A stretch of DNA of 64,000 nucleotides from Paludisphaera soli (lineage in GTDB: Bacteria > Planctomycetota > Planctomycetia > Isosphaerales > Isosphaeraceae). This document shows positions 16,931-24,712 of the stretch, one piece after another (within the stretch, counting starts at the first letter, position 1; each line of letters opens with the position of its first letter). The DNA lies in NCBI RefSeq assembly GCF_011064595.1, contig NZ_JAALJI010000033.1:1-64000 (forward strand), read 5' to 3'. The position numbers and the translations under genes are program-made. The notes beneath the pieces were generated by a model. It did no database searches, was not told where the DNA came from, and was given only the letters and a program-made list of their open reading frames with translations.

Positions 16931-18058
16931 ATGGTCGATCTGGCGACGAAAATCTTGTTGGATGACAAGACGCGATTCTTGACGACCGTCTCGGGCGTCG
17001 CGTTCGCCGTCATGTTGGTGATCGTCCAGGTGGGTATCTTCCTGGGCATGCTGGAGAGCGCCTCCATCACGATCGACCGCATGGACGCCGACCTTTGGGT
17101 CTGCGCGAAGAACACCCCGAACATCGATTTCGCGAACACGTTCCCGGAACTTTACGTGCATCGCGTCCGATCGATCCCGGGCGTCTTGCAGGCCGACAAC
17201 CTCATCGTCTGGTTCGTCACGGTGGCACTGCCCAACGGGGCGAAGGAGGCGGCCATCGTCTACGGGCTCGAGGATTTCCCGCGCTGGAGATTCCCCTGGG
17301 ACGTCGTCTCCGGCGACCCCGCGGACCTGAGGCGCGGTCGCTACGTGTTCGTCGACGATTCGGCGGAGCGGAGATTCGGCACCTTCGAGGAGGGCGAGTA
17401 TCGCGAATTCCTGGGGCTTCGCCTCAAAATCATCGGGCGGACTCGCCAAGCGCGCTCGTTCACGACGAACCCGATCGCGTTCCTCGATTACCGCGTGGCG
17501 CAGGCGTTGGCCCCCCTGGACCTGCGGCGTCGGACGACGTACATCATCGTGAAGCTGGAACCGGGAGCCGATGTCGAGGCGATCCGGGCGGAGATCCGTC
17601 GGCGACTCCCGTACAACGACGTGCGGACCAAGCAGGAGTGGGCCGATCGCTCCCGCGGCTACTGGGTCGAGAACACCGGGCTCGGCCTGAGCATGTTCGT
17701 CACCGTCTTCCTCGGCTGCCTGGTCGGCGTGGTCGTGGTGGCCCAGACCTCTTACACGGCGACGATCGAGCATTTCAAGGAGTTCGCGACGGTCAAGGCC
17801 ATAGGCGGCTGTAACGCCGACATCTATCGGATCATCGCCCGGCAGGCGACGATCTCCGCTCTGGTCGGGTTCTCCATCGGGGCTGCCATGGCCCATGCGG
17901 TCCGGCCGCTCCTGGCCGGTCTGGATCTGAAGTTGATCATCCATCCGACGTTGGTCGGAAACGTCTTCGTCGGTGCCGTAGCCCTATGTCTCGGAGCTTC
18001 ATTGATCTCGTTCCGCAAGATCGCCGGCCTCGATCCGGCCGTCGTGTTCCGCAGTTGA
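16931..18058 (+). CDS. DevC-like ABC transporter permease (FtsX/MacB type)
   Basis: The product is 375 aa from the ATG at 16931 (MVDLATKILLDDKTRF). The topology is that of FtsX/MacB-type permeases: one N-terminal helix (about 20-40, GVAFAVMLVIVQVGIFLGM), a large extracytoplasmic domain (about 45-255) and three C-terminal helices (LSMFVTVFLGCLVGVVVV, ISALVGFSIGAAMAHAV, VGNVFVGAVALCLGASL). The segment SASITIDRMDADLWV is typical of DevC proteins of DevBCA exporters. With the ATPase and HlyD-type adaptor that follow it should form a tripartite pump, needing a TolC-like channel not seen here. DevBCA pumps export glycolipids or other lipophilic products, so a link to the neighbouring polyketide is plausible but inferred. 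Confidence 0.85.
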   Translation: MVDLATKILLDDKTRFLTTVSGVAFAVMLVIVQVGIFLGMLESASITIDRMDADLWVCAKNTPNIDFANTFPELYVHRVRSIPGVLQADNLIVWFVTVALPNGAKEAAIVYGLEDFPRWRFPWDVVSGDPADLRRGRYVFVDDSAERRFGTFEEGEYREFLGLRLKIIGRTRQARSFTTNPIAFLDYRVAQALAPLDLRRRTTYIIVKLEPGADVEAIRAEIRRRLPYNDVRTKQEWADRSRGYWVENTGLGLSMFVTVFLGCLVGVVVVAQTSYTATIEHFKEFATVKAIGGCNADIYRIIARQATISALVGFSIGAAMAHAVRPLLAGLDLKLIIHPTLVGNVFVGAVALCLGASLISFRKIAGLDPAVVFRS

Positions 18059-18072
18059 TCGGGAGGCGAGAC

Positions 18073-18735
18073 ATGGCGGTGCTCGAGGCGTTCCGGCTCA
18101 CCAAGAGCTTCTTCGACGGGAAGGAGGAGGTCCCGGTCCTGAAAGAGATCTCGCTGCATCTGGAGCGCGGGGAGGTGGTCGGCCTCGAAGGCCCTTCCGG
18201 ATCGGGTAAGACCACGTTGTTGTTCATCCTGGGCTGCCTGCTGAGCCCTACGTCCGGGCGGGTCGTCATCGAGGGGAGGGAGGCGGACCCAAACCGACTC
18301 CCGGAATTGCGGAGGACTTCGATCGGCCTCGTCTTCCAGCACTTCCACCTCTTCTCCGCGCTGACCGCGCTCGAGAACGTGGAATATGCGATGAACATCA
18401 AGGGAATGGGAGGCGCAGCGGCTCGGCGCGAGGCGGAGCGGATTCTCGAGGTTGTGGAGATGTCGGATCGACGGGGGGCGAGGCCGCGAGACCTCTCGGG
18501 CGGTCAGAAGCAGCGTGTGGCGATCGCGAGGGCCCTCGTGGGCCATGCTGCGATCATCCTGGCCGACGAACCCACCGCCAGCATCGACGCGCGACTCGCC
18601 GGCCAGATCCTGGAGTTGTTCGGCCGGCTGGCGCGGGACGAAAACCGCGCGGTCCTCATCGTCTCGCACGACCCGAAAGTACGCGGGGTTGCGGATCGCA
18701 TCATCCGGATGCAGGACGGGCAGCTGCTGGATTAG
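18073..18735 (+). CDS. DevA-like ABC transporter ATP-binding protein
   Basis: The product is 220 aa from the ATG at 18073. The ABC ATPase motifs are complete: Walker A GPSGSGKTT (about residue 40), Q-loop VFQHFHLF, signature LSGGQKQRVAIARALVG, Walker B AIILADEPTASID, and H-loop VLIVSHDP. It belongs to the LolD/MacB-like subfamily that pairs with FtsX-type permeases. It starts 15 bp after the permease stop and ends 11 bp before the adaptor gene, so the three form one operon. It should power export through the DevC-like permease. Confidence 0.93.
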   Translation: MAVLEAFRLTKSFFDGKEEVPVLKEISLHLERGEVVGLEGPSGSGKTTLLFILGCLLSPTSGRVVIEGREADPNRLPELRRTSIGLVFQHFHLFSALTALENVEYAMNIKGMGGAAARREAERILEVVEMSDRRGARPRDLSGGQKQRVAIARALVGHAAIILADEPTASIDARLAGQILELFGRLARDENRAVLIVSHDPKVRGVADRIIRMQDGQLLD

Positions 18736-18746
18736 GGGGCGGGTTC

Positions 18747-19664
18747 ATGGCGGCGAAGCTCTTGTGGTCGATGGCCGGGGTCCTGCTCACTTGCGTCGTG
18801 GTCTGGCGCGCGGGCGAGGCGGACTGGGGACGGCCGTCGATCTTCACGAAGTCGTCGCCGCCGGGCGGCGAGGCGGCGATCGTCGGCCGAAACCCTTTGG
18901 GACGCCAGCAAAATTCGGTGCTCGCCGAGGGGCGGCTGGTGACCTATCCCGGCGCCGAAGTGGCCGTCGCCGCGGAACTCGCCGGGAGGATCGTCCAGAT
19001 TCACGTGCGGGAGCGATCGGTCGTCAGTAAAGGCGACCTGATCGCGGAGCTCGCCTCTGAAGACCTGAATGCGTCGCGCGCCGAGGCCCAGGCCCGGATC
19101 GACGAAGCGGAGGCCGAGATCGGGTTTTACGAGAGAGAGGTTCTGCGAAGCCGGGGGCTGATCGTCCGTCACGCGGCCAGCAGCGTCGAACTCGAGATGA
19201 ACTTGAGATCGCTCGGCACGACGCGAGCCCGGCAGCGGGCGGCCCTGGCCTCCAGGGCCCGCTTCGAGGTCCTCATCGCCAAAATGCGGATCATCTCCCC
19301 GATCGACGGCGTCGTCATCGCGAGATCCGCGCATCCGGGTGAAACCGTCGCCGCCGCCGCCCGACTGGTCACCATCGCGGATTTGGAACGCGTCCGCATC
19401 GAGGCCGAGGTCGATGAAGTGGATCTCGGGAGTATCGCCCTGGAGGCCGACGCCCGGATCACCGCGGAAAGCTTCCCAGGCAGGGTGTGGCGCGGCAAAG
19501 TTGAAGAGGTGCCCGACGTGGTCGTCGGAAGGCAGCTCAGGCCTGAAGACACTACCCGGCCCGTCGACATGCGAGTGCTCCTTGTGAAGATCGCCCTACT
19601 CGAACGGACACCCCTGAAACTGGGCCAGCGCGTCGAGGTCGAAATTGGCCACGGGCCTCCCTGA
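18747..19664 (+). CDS. DevB-like HlyD-family membrane fusion protein
   Basis: The product is 305 aa. It has an N-terminal membrane anchor (about 5-22, LLWSMAGVLLTCVVVW), a biotinyl-lipoyl half-motif (AELAGRIVQIHVRERSVV, then GDLIAEL), a short coiled-coil hairpin (about 105-175), the second half-motif (ISPIDGVVIARSAHPGETV) and beta-barrel regions. This is the periplasmic adaptor of a tripartite exporter, third gene of the operon. It is short for the family because the coiled coil is short. The outer-membrane channel partner is not in the window. Confidence 0.87.
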   Translation: MAAKLLWSMAGVLLTCVVVWRAGEADWGRPSIFTKSSPPGGEAAIVGRNPLGRQQNSVLAEGRLVTYPGAEVAVAAELAGRIVQIHVRERSVVSKGDLIAELASEDLNASRAEAQARIDEAEAEIGFYEREVLRSRGLIVRHAASSVELEMNLRSLGTTRARQRAALASRARFEVLIAKMRIISPIDGVVIARSAHPGETVAAAARLVTIADLERVRIEAEVDEVDLGSIALEADARITAESFPGRVWRGKVEEVPDVVVGRQLRPEDTTRPVDMRVLLVKIALLERTPLKLGQRVEVEIGHGPP

Positions 19665-20147
19665 TCGGAGGTTTGACTCGCTCCAGCCCGGTGAAATAGA
19701 CGCGGCCGACGTGCCCGGCCCCCCACCGATGGAGCCGCTCTTTCGACCATGCAGACGCGGAGTCGACTCCAGTTCGCGTGGAGGGCTTACGGCAGCGACA
19801 GGCACCAGGAGAGGGTCCGTAAGCAGCTTGACAGACTCGCAAACAACCTTCACCCAGCCATGATCGATGGAAGCAAAAGGTGTCGCAAGCCTCCTCGTCT
19901 GGATCATCCTTGAGTGCCAGGGTTACGTGATAGCTTGACGGCGCGTCTCCACCTGGAATGCGACCCTTCCTGCCCCTCTGCTGCGGCGCAACTCGGTATA
20001 CCTGCCGACACGCCATCCTCTACTGACCGCTCGACTCGCCTGGAGGGCCGGTTCAGTCCCGTTCAGACCCCAGGGCCACGCCTACGAAGCGAAAAGCACA
20101 CTCCTGGCGGGGTCATCGACGCTGCGACCAGGAGGTTGCTATTCCAG
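19665..20147. other. Intergenic stretch with no recognised gene
   Basis: This 483-bp region between the exporter operon and the first IS3 element has no frame with convincing protein features. It does not contain the missing N-terminal half of the CapD-like gene that lies on the other side of the IS. Confidence 0.5.
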
Positions 20148-20173
20148 TGACCTGCCCCGGGAATTTGGACCGG

Positions 20174-21043
20174 CTAAACGAGAGCTTTCCGGCCCGACGA
20201 GGCTGATGTCACCCTGGCGATGATTGATGCGAATTCCCTAGGGGCCAGGTATCCCAGGGCGCTGTGGGGGCGGCTTTCATTGTACTCGACCCGCCAGGCT
20301 TCCACCCTCTCGCGGGCGTCTTCCAGGCTGGTGAAATAGCTCTGGTTGAGGCACTCCTCCCGGACCCGGCCGTTGAAGGGCTCGATGAAGCCGTTGCCCG
20401 TCGGCTTGCCGGGCCGGCTGAAATCCAGGGTGACGCCGTTGAGGTGGGCCCAGAGGTCCAGCATCCGCCCCGTAAACTCCGGGCCGTCGTCGACCCGGAG
20501 TTCACGGGGCACCCCCCTGACGCCAGCGACCTCGGCCAGGACCTCGGCGACCTGCCCCGAGGTGAACCGGCGGTCGACGCGGATCGCCAGGCTCTCGCGC
20601 GTGAACAGGTCGATGACGGTCAAGAGGCGGAGCTTGCGCCCATCCGAGAGGGCGTCGCTCATGAAGTCCATCGCCCAGGCCTGGTTCGCGCCGTCGACGG
20701 CGGGCCGGTCGTCGCGGTGGCGAGAGCTCACCCTGCGTCTCGGATTCTTCCGCCGCAACGTCAATCGCTCGAGGCCATAGAGGCGATAGACACGCTTGAC
20801 GTCGACCGCCCGGCCCTCGCGAAGGAGCAGGACGTGCAGGCGGCGATATCCATAGCGGACCCGGTCCGTCGCCAGTTCCCGCAGGCGCATCCGGAGCGGC
20901 TCCTGCGACTCGCGGCGGGGCTTGTAGTTGTGGGTGGCGCGGGGAAAGTCGGTCGCCTCGCAGGCCGGCCGCACGCTCACGCCGTAGCGGACCGTCAGGT
21001 CCGCCACGATCGTCCTCCGCTGCGGCGGGCTCAGGTTTTTTTT
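20174..21043 (-). CDS. IS3-family transposase OrfB (DDE integrase)
   Basis: OrfB carries the IS3 catalytic core: an HTH_21-like region (RYGYRRLHVLLLREGR), then the rve domain with first Asp in WAMDFMSDAL, second Asp in LRVDDGPEFTG and Glu in GNGFIEPFNGRVREECLN, with ESRPHSALGYLAPREF at the end. It is most likely translated as an OrfAB fusion by -1 slippage on the A8 run at 21043-21036 of the minus strand. No independent start is obvious. The frame looks intact and should be functional. Confidence 0.88.
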   Translation of the reverse strand, partial: KKNLSPPQRRTIVADLTVRYGVSVRPACEATDFPRATHNYKPRRESQEPLRMRLRELATDRVRYGYRRLHVLLLREGRAVDVKRVYRLYGLERLTLRRKNPRRRVSSRHRDDRPAVDGANQAWAMDFMSDALSDGRKLRLLTVIDLFTRESLAIRVDRRFTSGQVAEVLAEVAGVRGVPRELRVDDGPEFTGRMLDLWAHLNGVTLDFSRPGKPTGNGFIEPFNGRVREECLNQSYFTSLEDARERVEAWRVEYNESRPHSALGYLAPREFASIIARVTSASSGRKALV

Positions 21044-21297
21044 GCCAGGACGTCCTGCAGCATCCTCTTGTCGAGGCTCAGGTCGGCGACCAGCTGCTTG
21101 AGCTTCTGATTCTCCTCCTCGAGGAGCCGCAGCCGCCGCAGCTCGGGCGTCCCGAGCTCGCCGTACTCGGCCTTCCAGCGGAAGAACGTGGCCTGGCTCA
21201 CGCCCAGCTTCCGACACGTCTCCTCGACGCCCAGGCCGGCCTCGGCCTGCCTCAGGGCGAAGACGATCTGCTCCTCGGCGAATTTCGACTTCCTCAT
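21031..21297 (-). CDS. IS3-family transposase OrfA (HTH protein)
   Basis: The product is 88 aa from the ATG at 21297 (MRKSKFAEEQIVFALRQAE). It has an N-terminal HTH (VEETCRKLGVSQATFFRWK) and a C-terminal leucine zipper (LRRLRLLEEENQKLKQLV) for dimerisation, ending KRMLQDVLAKKT at an A8 slippery run shared with orfB. It binds the element ends and forms the N-terminal part of the OrfAB transposase. Confidence 0.9.
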   Translation of the reverse strand: MRKSKFAEEQIVFALRQAEAGLGVEETCRKLGVSQATFFRWKAEYGELGTPELRRLRLLEEENQKLKQLVADLSLDKRMLQDVLAKKT

Positions 21298-21376
21298 GGA
21301 TCAAGGCTCCTTTCGGGGGAGCCTCATCGTATCCGAGTTCTCGAATGCGATGCTCCACTTTCCCGGGGGCACGTCA

Positions 21377-22630
21377 CTCATCCCCTCCCCCGGCGTGTCG
21401 GCCCGGGAGGTCCGCGAGATCTCGGCCGCCTGTCGCGACGCCGGCCTCAAGGTCCGCGTCGTCCCCTCGTTCGACGCCATCGTCACCGGCCGTTTCTTGG
21501 TGGAGCCGGGCCGCGTCGACGTCCGCAACATCCTCCAACGCCCCCCGGTCGTCCTGGATTCCTCCTCGGTGAGGCGCGACGTCGAAGGCCGCTCCATCCT
21601 GATCACCGGAGCCGCGGGCAGCATCGGCTCGGAGATCTGCCGCCAGCTGCTCGCGTTCGCCCCGGCGCGGCTGGTCCTGCTCGACCACTCCGAGAACGGC
21701 CTCTTCTATCTCGAGCCCGAGCTGAAACGCGCGGCGGGCGCCCGGACCGAGATCGTGCCGGTCGTCGCCTCGATCCGCGACTCCGCCCGGGTCGGCGCGG
21801 TGCTCGCGAGCCATCGGCCCGACATGATCATCCACGCCGCCGCCCATAAGCACGTCCCGATGATGGAGTCGAACCCGGGCGAATCGGTGAAGACCAACGT
21901 CTTGGGCACCCGCAACCTCGTCGACCAGGCCCTGGCCCACGGGGTCGCGGCTTTCGTCATGGTGTCGACGGACAAGGCGGTAAACCCGACGAGCGTCATG
22001 GGCGCCTGCAAGCGCCTGGCGGAGGCCTACGTCCAGCTGCGCTCGAGGGAGACGAGATCCCGCCTGGTCACGGTGCGCTTCGGCAACGTCCTGGGATCGA
22101 ACGGCAGCGTCGTGCCGACCTTTCTCGAGCAGGTCCGCCGCGGCGGGCCCGTCTGCGTCACCCATCCGGAGATCACCCGGTACTTCATGACGATCCCGGA
22201 GGCCGCGCAGCTCGTCCTTCAGGCCGGATCCCAGGGGCGGGGGGGCGAGATCTTCGTCCTCGACATGGGCCGTCCGATCCGCATCGTCGACCTGGCGCGG
22301 ACCATCATCCGCCTGTCCGGGCAGGAGGAAGGCCGCGACGTTGACATCGTCTTCACCGGGCTGCGACCGGGGGAGAAGCTCCATGAGGAGTTGCACTGCG
22401 AGGGCGAGGAACCGGCGCCGACGTCCCACCCGAAAGTGCGGGTCGCCCGCCCTAGCGTGACCGACCCCGGGCGGCTCCTCTCCGAGTTCGACCGCCTGGC
22501 CGAGCTAGTCGACGGCCCCGCCGCGGACCTTAAAGCCGCCATCGCCGACCTCGTCCCCGGCTATCGACCGAAGGCGGTCGAGCGGCACGGACCTCTCCCC
22601 ATGACGGCCGCCGCGAGGGCGACTTCTTAA
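21377..22630 (+). pseudogene. CapD/WbpM-type nucleotide-sugar 4,6-dehydratase, N-terminus removed by the IS3 element
   Basis: The frame enters directly from the IS end as SPGVSAREVREISAACRDAG, a sequence that normally lies about 200 residues into CapD/WbpM-type proteins, after four membrane helices and part of a CoA-binding-like domain, both absent. The catalytic half is complete: GAAGSIGSEICRQL (NAD binding), HAAAHKHVPMME, STDKAVNPTSVMGACKRLAE (Met replaces the usual Tyr, as in WbpM), RFGNVLGSNGSVVP, and GLRPGEKLHEEL. An ATG at 21350 inside the IS could start a soluble 426-residue product, so the remnant may still be expressed. The missing 5' half is not on the other side of the IS. Likely role: UDP-GlcNAc-type 4,6-dehydration for surface polysaccharide. 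Confidence 0.8.
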
Positions 22631-22734
22631 CGTCTCAATTCTTTTCCGTCAGACCCTGCCGGACGGTTGACGCGCACCGTTCGTGCAGGGAGCATGAACC
22701 GAACCTGCTCTCCCGTGCTCAATCCCGAATTACT

Positions 22735-23230
22735 CGCCGGATCGCCGAGTACGCCGCCGGCCTCAGCGGCACTTCAACCGCCTCCGCCAGGCCGCCTGGC
22801 GCGGCGTTCAACTGTGCGGGCCGATCCAGGACGGCGGCCGTAAGAGCGCCGAGTCGACCGCCGCCCGCGTCCCCCTGCCTCCGGAGTTTGAGGTTCCCGA
22901 CACCGATTAGGCGTTGCAGCCTCTCCTCGGCCAGAGCACCTGGGGCGAGGAGGCGCTCCTGAAACGACACCGCACGGCGATGGCGGCGAAGTTAGCCGAC
23001 CCGGCGGGGATCTTCGTCATCGACGACACCACCTTCCCAAAGCATGAGGTGCCCTCCGTAGGCGTCCAGCGGCTGTAATGCGACGCGCTCGACAAGAAAG
23101 CCTACTGCTGGCGCGCCGTCTCGGTCCACTACATCGCCCCGAAGGGGCACCACCCGCTGGGCGTTCGGCTCTACCTCCCGGAGGGCTGACTGGTCGACCC
23201 GAAGCGGTCGGTTAAGGCCAAAGTGTCCTA
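22735..23230 (+). pseudogene. IS701-like transposase remnant with three in-frame stops
   Basis: One frame reads RRHFNRLRQAAWRG, then GGRKSAESTAARVPLPPEFE, stop (22909-22911), ALQPLLGQSTWGEEALLKRH, PAGIFVIDDTTFPKHEVPSV, stop TAA, CDALDKKAYCWRAVSVHY, HHPLGVRLYLPEG, stop TGA. The order and the (V/I)DDT-x-FPK, Q-x-A-V-S-V-H-Y-like and PLG-x-RLYLP motifs are those of the IS701 transposase N-terminal half. The three stops (two of which would fit CAG to TAG and TGG to TGA changes) and the abrupt end at the IS5-like element mark a dead fragment. Confidence 0.7.
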
Positions 23231-24129
23231 AGGTCCTGTCTGACGACTCGTAAAGCGTCACGACGGGGGTTCACCGAGGAGGCCGCGATGACGCGACGCT
23301 GCGAGCGGAAGGACTGGGAGTTCGCCCCAATCGCTGACCTGCCCCCGACGACGGGGTTGGCGGGCGGGCGACGCGACGATCACCGGACGACGCTCGACGG
23401 CACCCTCCGGTTCCTGCATGCGGGGGCCCGGCGGCGCGAGCCGCTCGGGCGTCGCGGGGAGTGGGAGAGCGCCCGCGACCGCTTCGACCGATGGGTCCGC
23501 GACGGCACCATCGACCGCGTCTCGGAGCATCCGCACCCGAAGCTCGACGCGTCGGGGCGGCTCGACCTCGACCTCCGTCGCATCGACGGGACGTCCGTCC
23601 GGGACGGCCGCGCGGCCGCCGGGGTCGGGGGGAGAGGGGGGCCGTCGAGCCAGCGACCACGACTCGGCCGCTCGCGCGGCGGGCTCGGGACGAAGTCGCA
23701 CCTGCTCGTCGACCCCGGCGGCGTCCCGCTCGCGGCCGTGGTCGCGGCGGCGGGACGAGCCCACGAGTCCAGGCTTCTGGAGCCGGCCCCGGAGGGGCGA
23801 GCCTCGAGCGGCCGGGCCGCGGACGCCCGCGACGCCGGCCCCGGCGACCACCGGCGACGAAGGGTATAGCCGCCGCCGGATCCGCCGCCATCTGCGGCGT
23901 CGAGATGCCGGGGCGGCGATCGCGACCCGCGAGGACCAGCGGCGGAACCGGAGGTTCGACGCCGAGGCGTACCGCCGCTGCAACCTCGTCCAGAGGTGCA
24001 TCCTCCGGCTCGAGGAGGGCCGCCGACTCGCCACCCGGTCCGGGAAGCTCGCGGTGAACTTCCTGGCCGGGGCGGGCCTGGCGATGATCCGCCGTCGCTT
24101 CCGACTCACCGAGCCGCCAGACAGAAGCT
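23231..24129 (+). mobile_element. Decayed IS5-family-like element
   Basis: Imperfect 20-bp inverted repeats lie at 23231-23250 and 24110-24129 (16 of 20 positions match). They enclose a single transposase region with a frameshift. The left end abuts the IS701 remnant, so this element probably inserted into it. The flanking bases do not give a clear target duplication. Confidence 0.65.
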
Positions 24130-24131
24130 AG
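23288..24131 (+). pseudogene. IS5-like transposase with frameshift
   Basis: The N-terminal part from the ATG at 23288 shows the degraded IS5 layout: a DUF4096-like stretch with RDRFDRWVRDGTIDRV, then LGRSRGGLGTKSHLLVDPGG (normally LGRSRGGLTTKIHL). Near 23860-23870 the continuation jumps to another frame: GYSRRRIRRHLRRRDAGAAI, DQRRNRRFDAEAYRRCN, VQRCILRLEEGRRLATR, KLAVNFLAGAGLAMIRR. It is very Arg/Gly-rich through GC drift. No functional transposase is expected. Confidence 0.7.
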
Positions 24132-24712
24132 ATACCGGGGCGACCGGCGGGGCCGACCGCGCCTGAAATCGGCAGGTCGGGAGCATCCCCGCGGTTCGGG
24201 CTGCCGTCCGGTCGGCCGACGGAGGCATCGAAGATTGGACCTTCAACGTGCATGCCCGATCGAGACACGCCGAGGTCTTCCGTGCCTGGGCTTCGCTTTT
24301 GCATGTTGCTATATTGGACACGCCGGCGATGTTTCGGGCGAGAGCTTTGGTGCCCAGGCTGGGCGGCCGTCCCCGGAAGGGGCGCCCGCTCGATCCCGGG
24401 GCCGCCGTCATCCGTCCGGCCCTCCGATGGACGCGGAGGTCCGGCGAGTCGAGAGAAGGCGAGCCGGCCGGCGACGGGCCTCGGCACCCGTTCTCGCGGG
24501 CTGTCCCACCGGGATGAGGCTCCGCGGGGCCCCGCGGCCGGATACTCGCGATCCCTGCCCCGAGCGCGAGGTGGGGCCGAGGCCGGTCCGGGGCCGTCGC
24601 GGCGTCCGGCGGTCCGGTCGTTGGGGCTCGTGCGATCGGGGGCGGGGGCTGGCGGAAGATGCCGCCCGCAGGGGCGTGGACGCGGCGGGCGGGGACGAAC
24701 CGGAGGAGCGAG

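Larger units (their letters stand above)
20148..21376 (-). mobile_element. IS3-family insertion sequence (intact, 1229 bp)
   Basis: The terminal inverted repeats are imperfect: the left end TGACCTGCCCCGGGAATTTGG (shortened here as TGACCTGCCCCGGGAA) at 20148 matches the reverse complement of the right end (TGACGTGCCCCCGGGAAAGTGG region) ending at 21376. Between them lie orfA and orfB in the overlapping minus-strand arrangement with a -1 frameshift site. No direct repeat flanks it (CCAG on the left, CTCA on the right), suggesting the outside junctions have been rearranged. The transposase style and ends resemble the IS407-like branch of IS3. The right-end sequence recurs in the palindrome at 5232-5307. 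Confidence 0.88.

Noticed and set aside
19552-20016. Minus-strand open frame after the exporter operon
   Set aside because: It overlaps the end of the DevB-like gene in antisense and lacks protein-like features or a start signal.
21188-21376. Long N-terminus for the CapD-like protein starting inside the IS
   Set aside because: This part is antisense to orfA and IS end sequence, not CapD-like. It shows only that the remnant frame is open into the IS.
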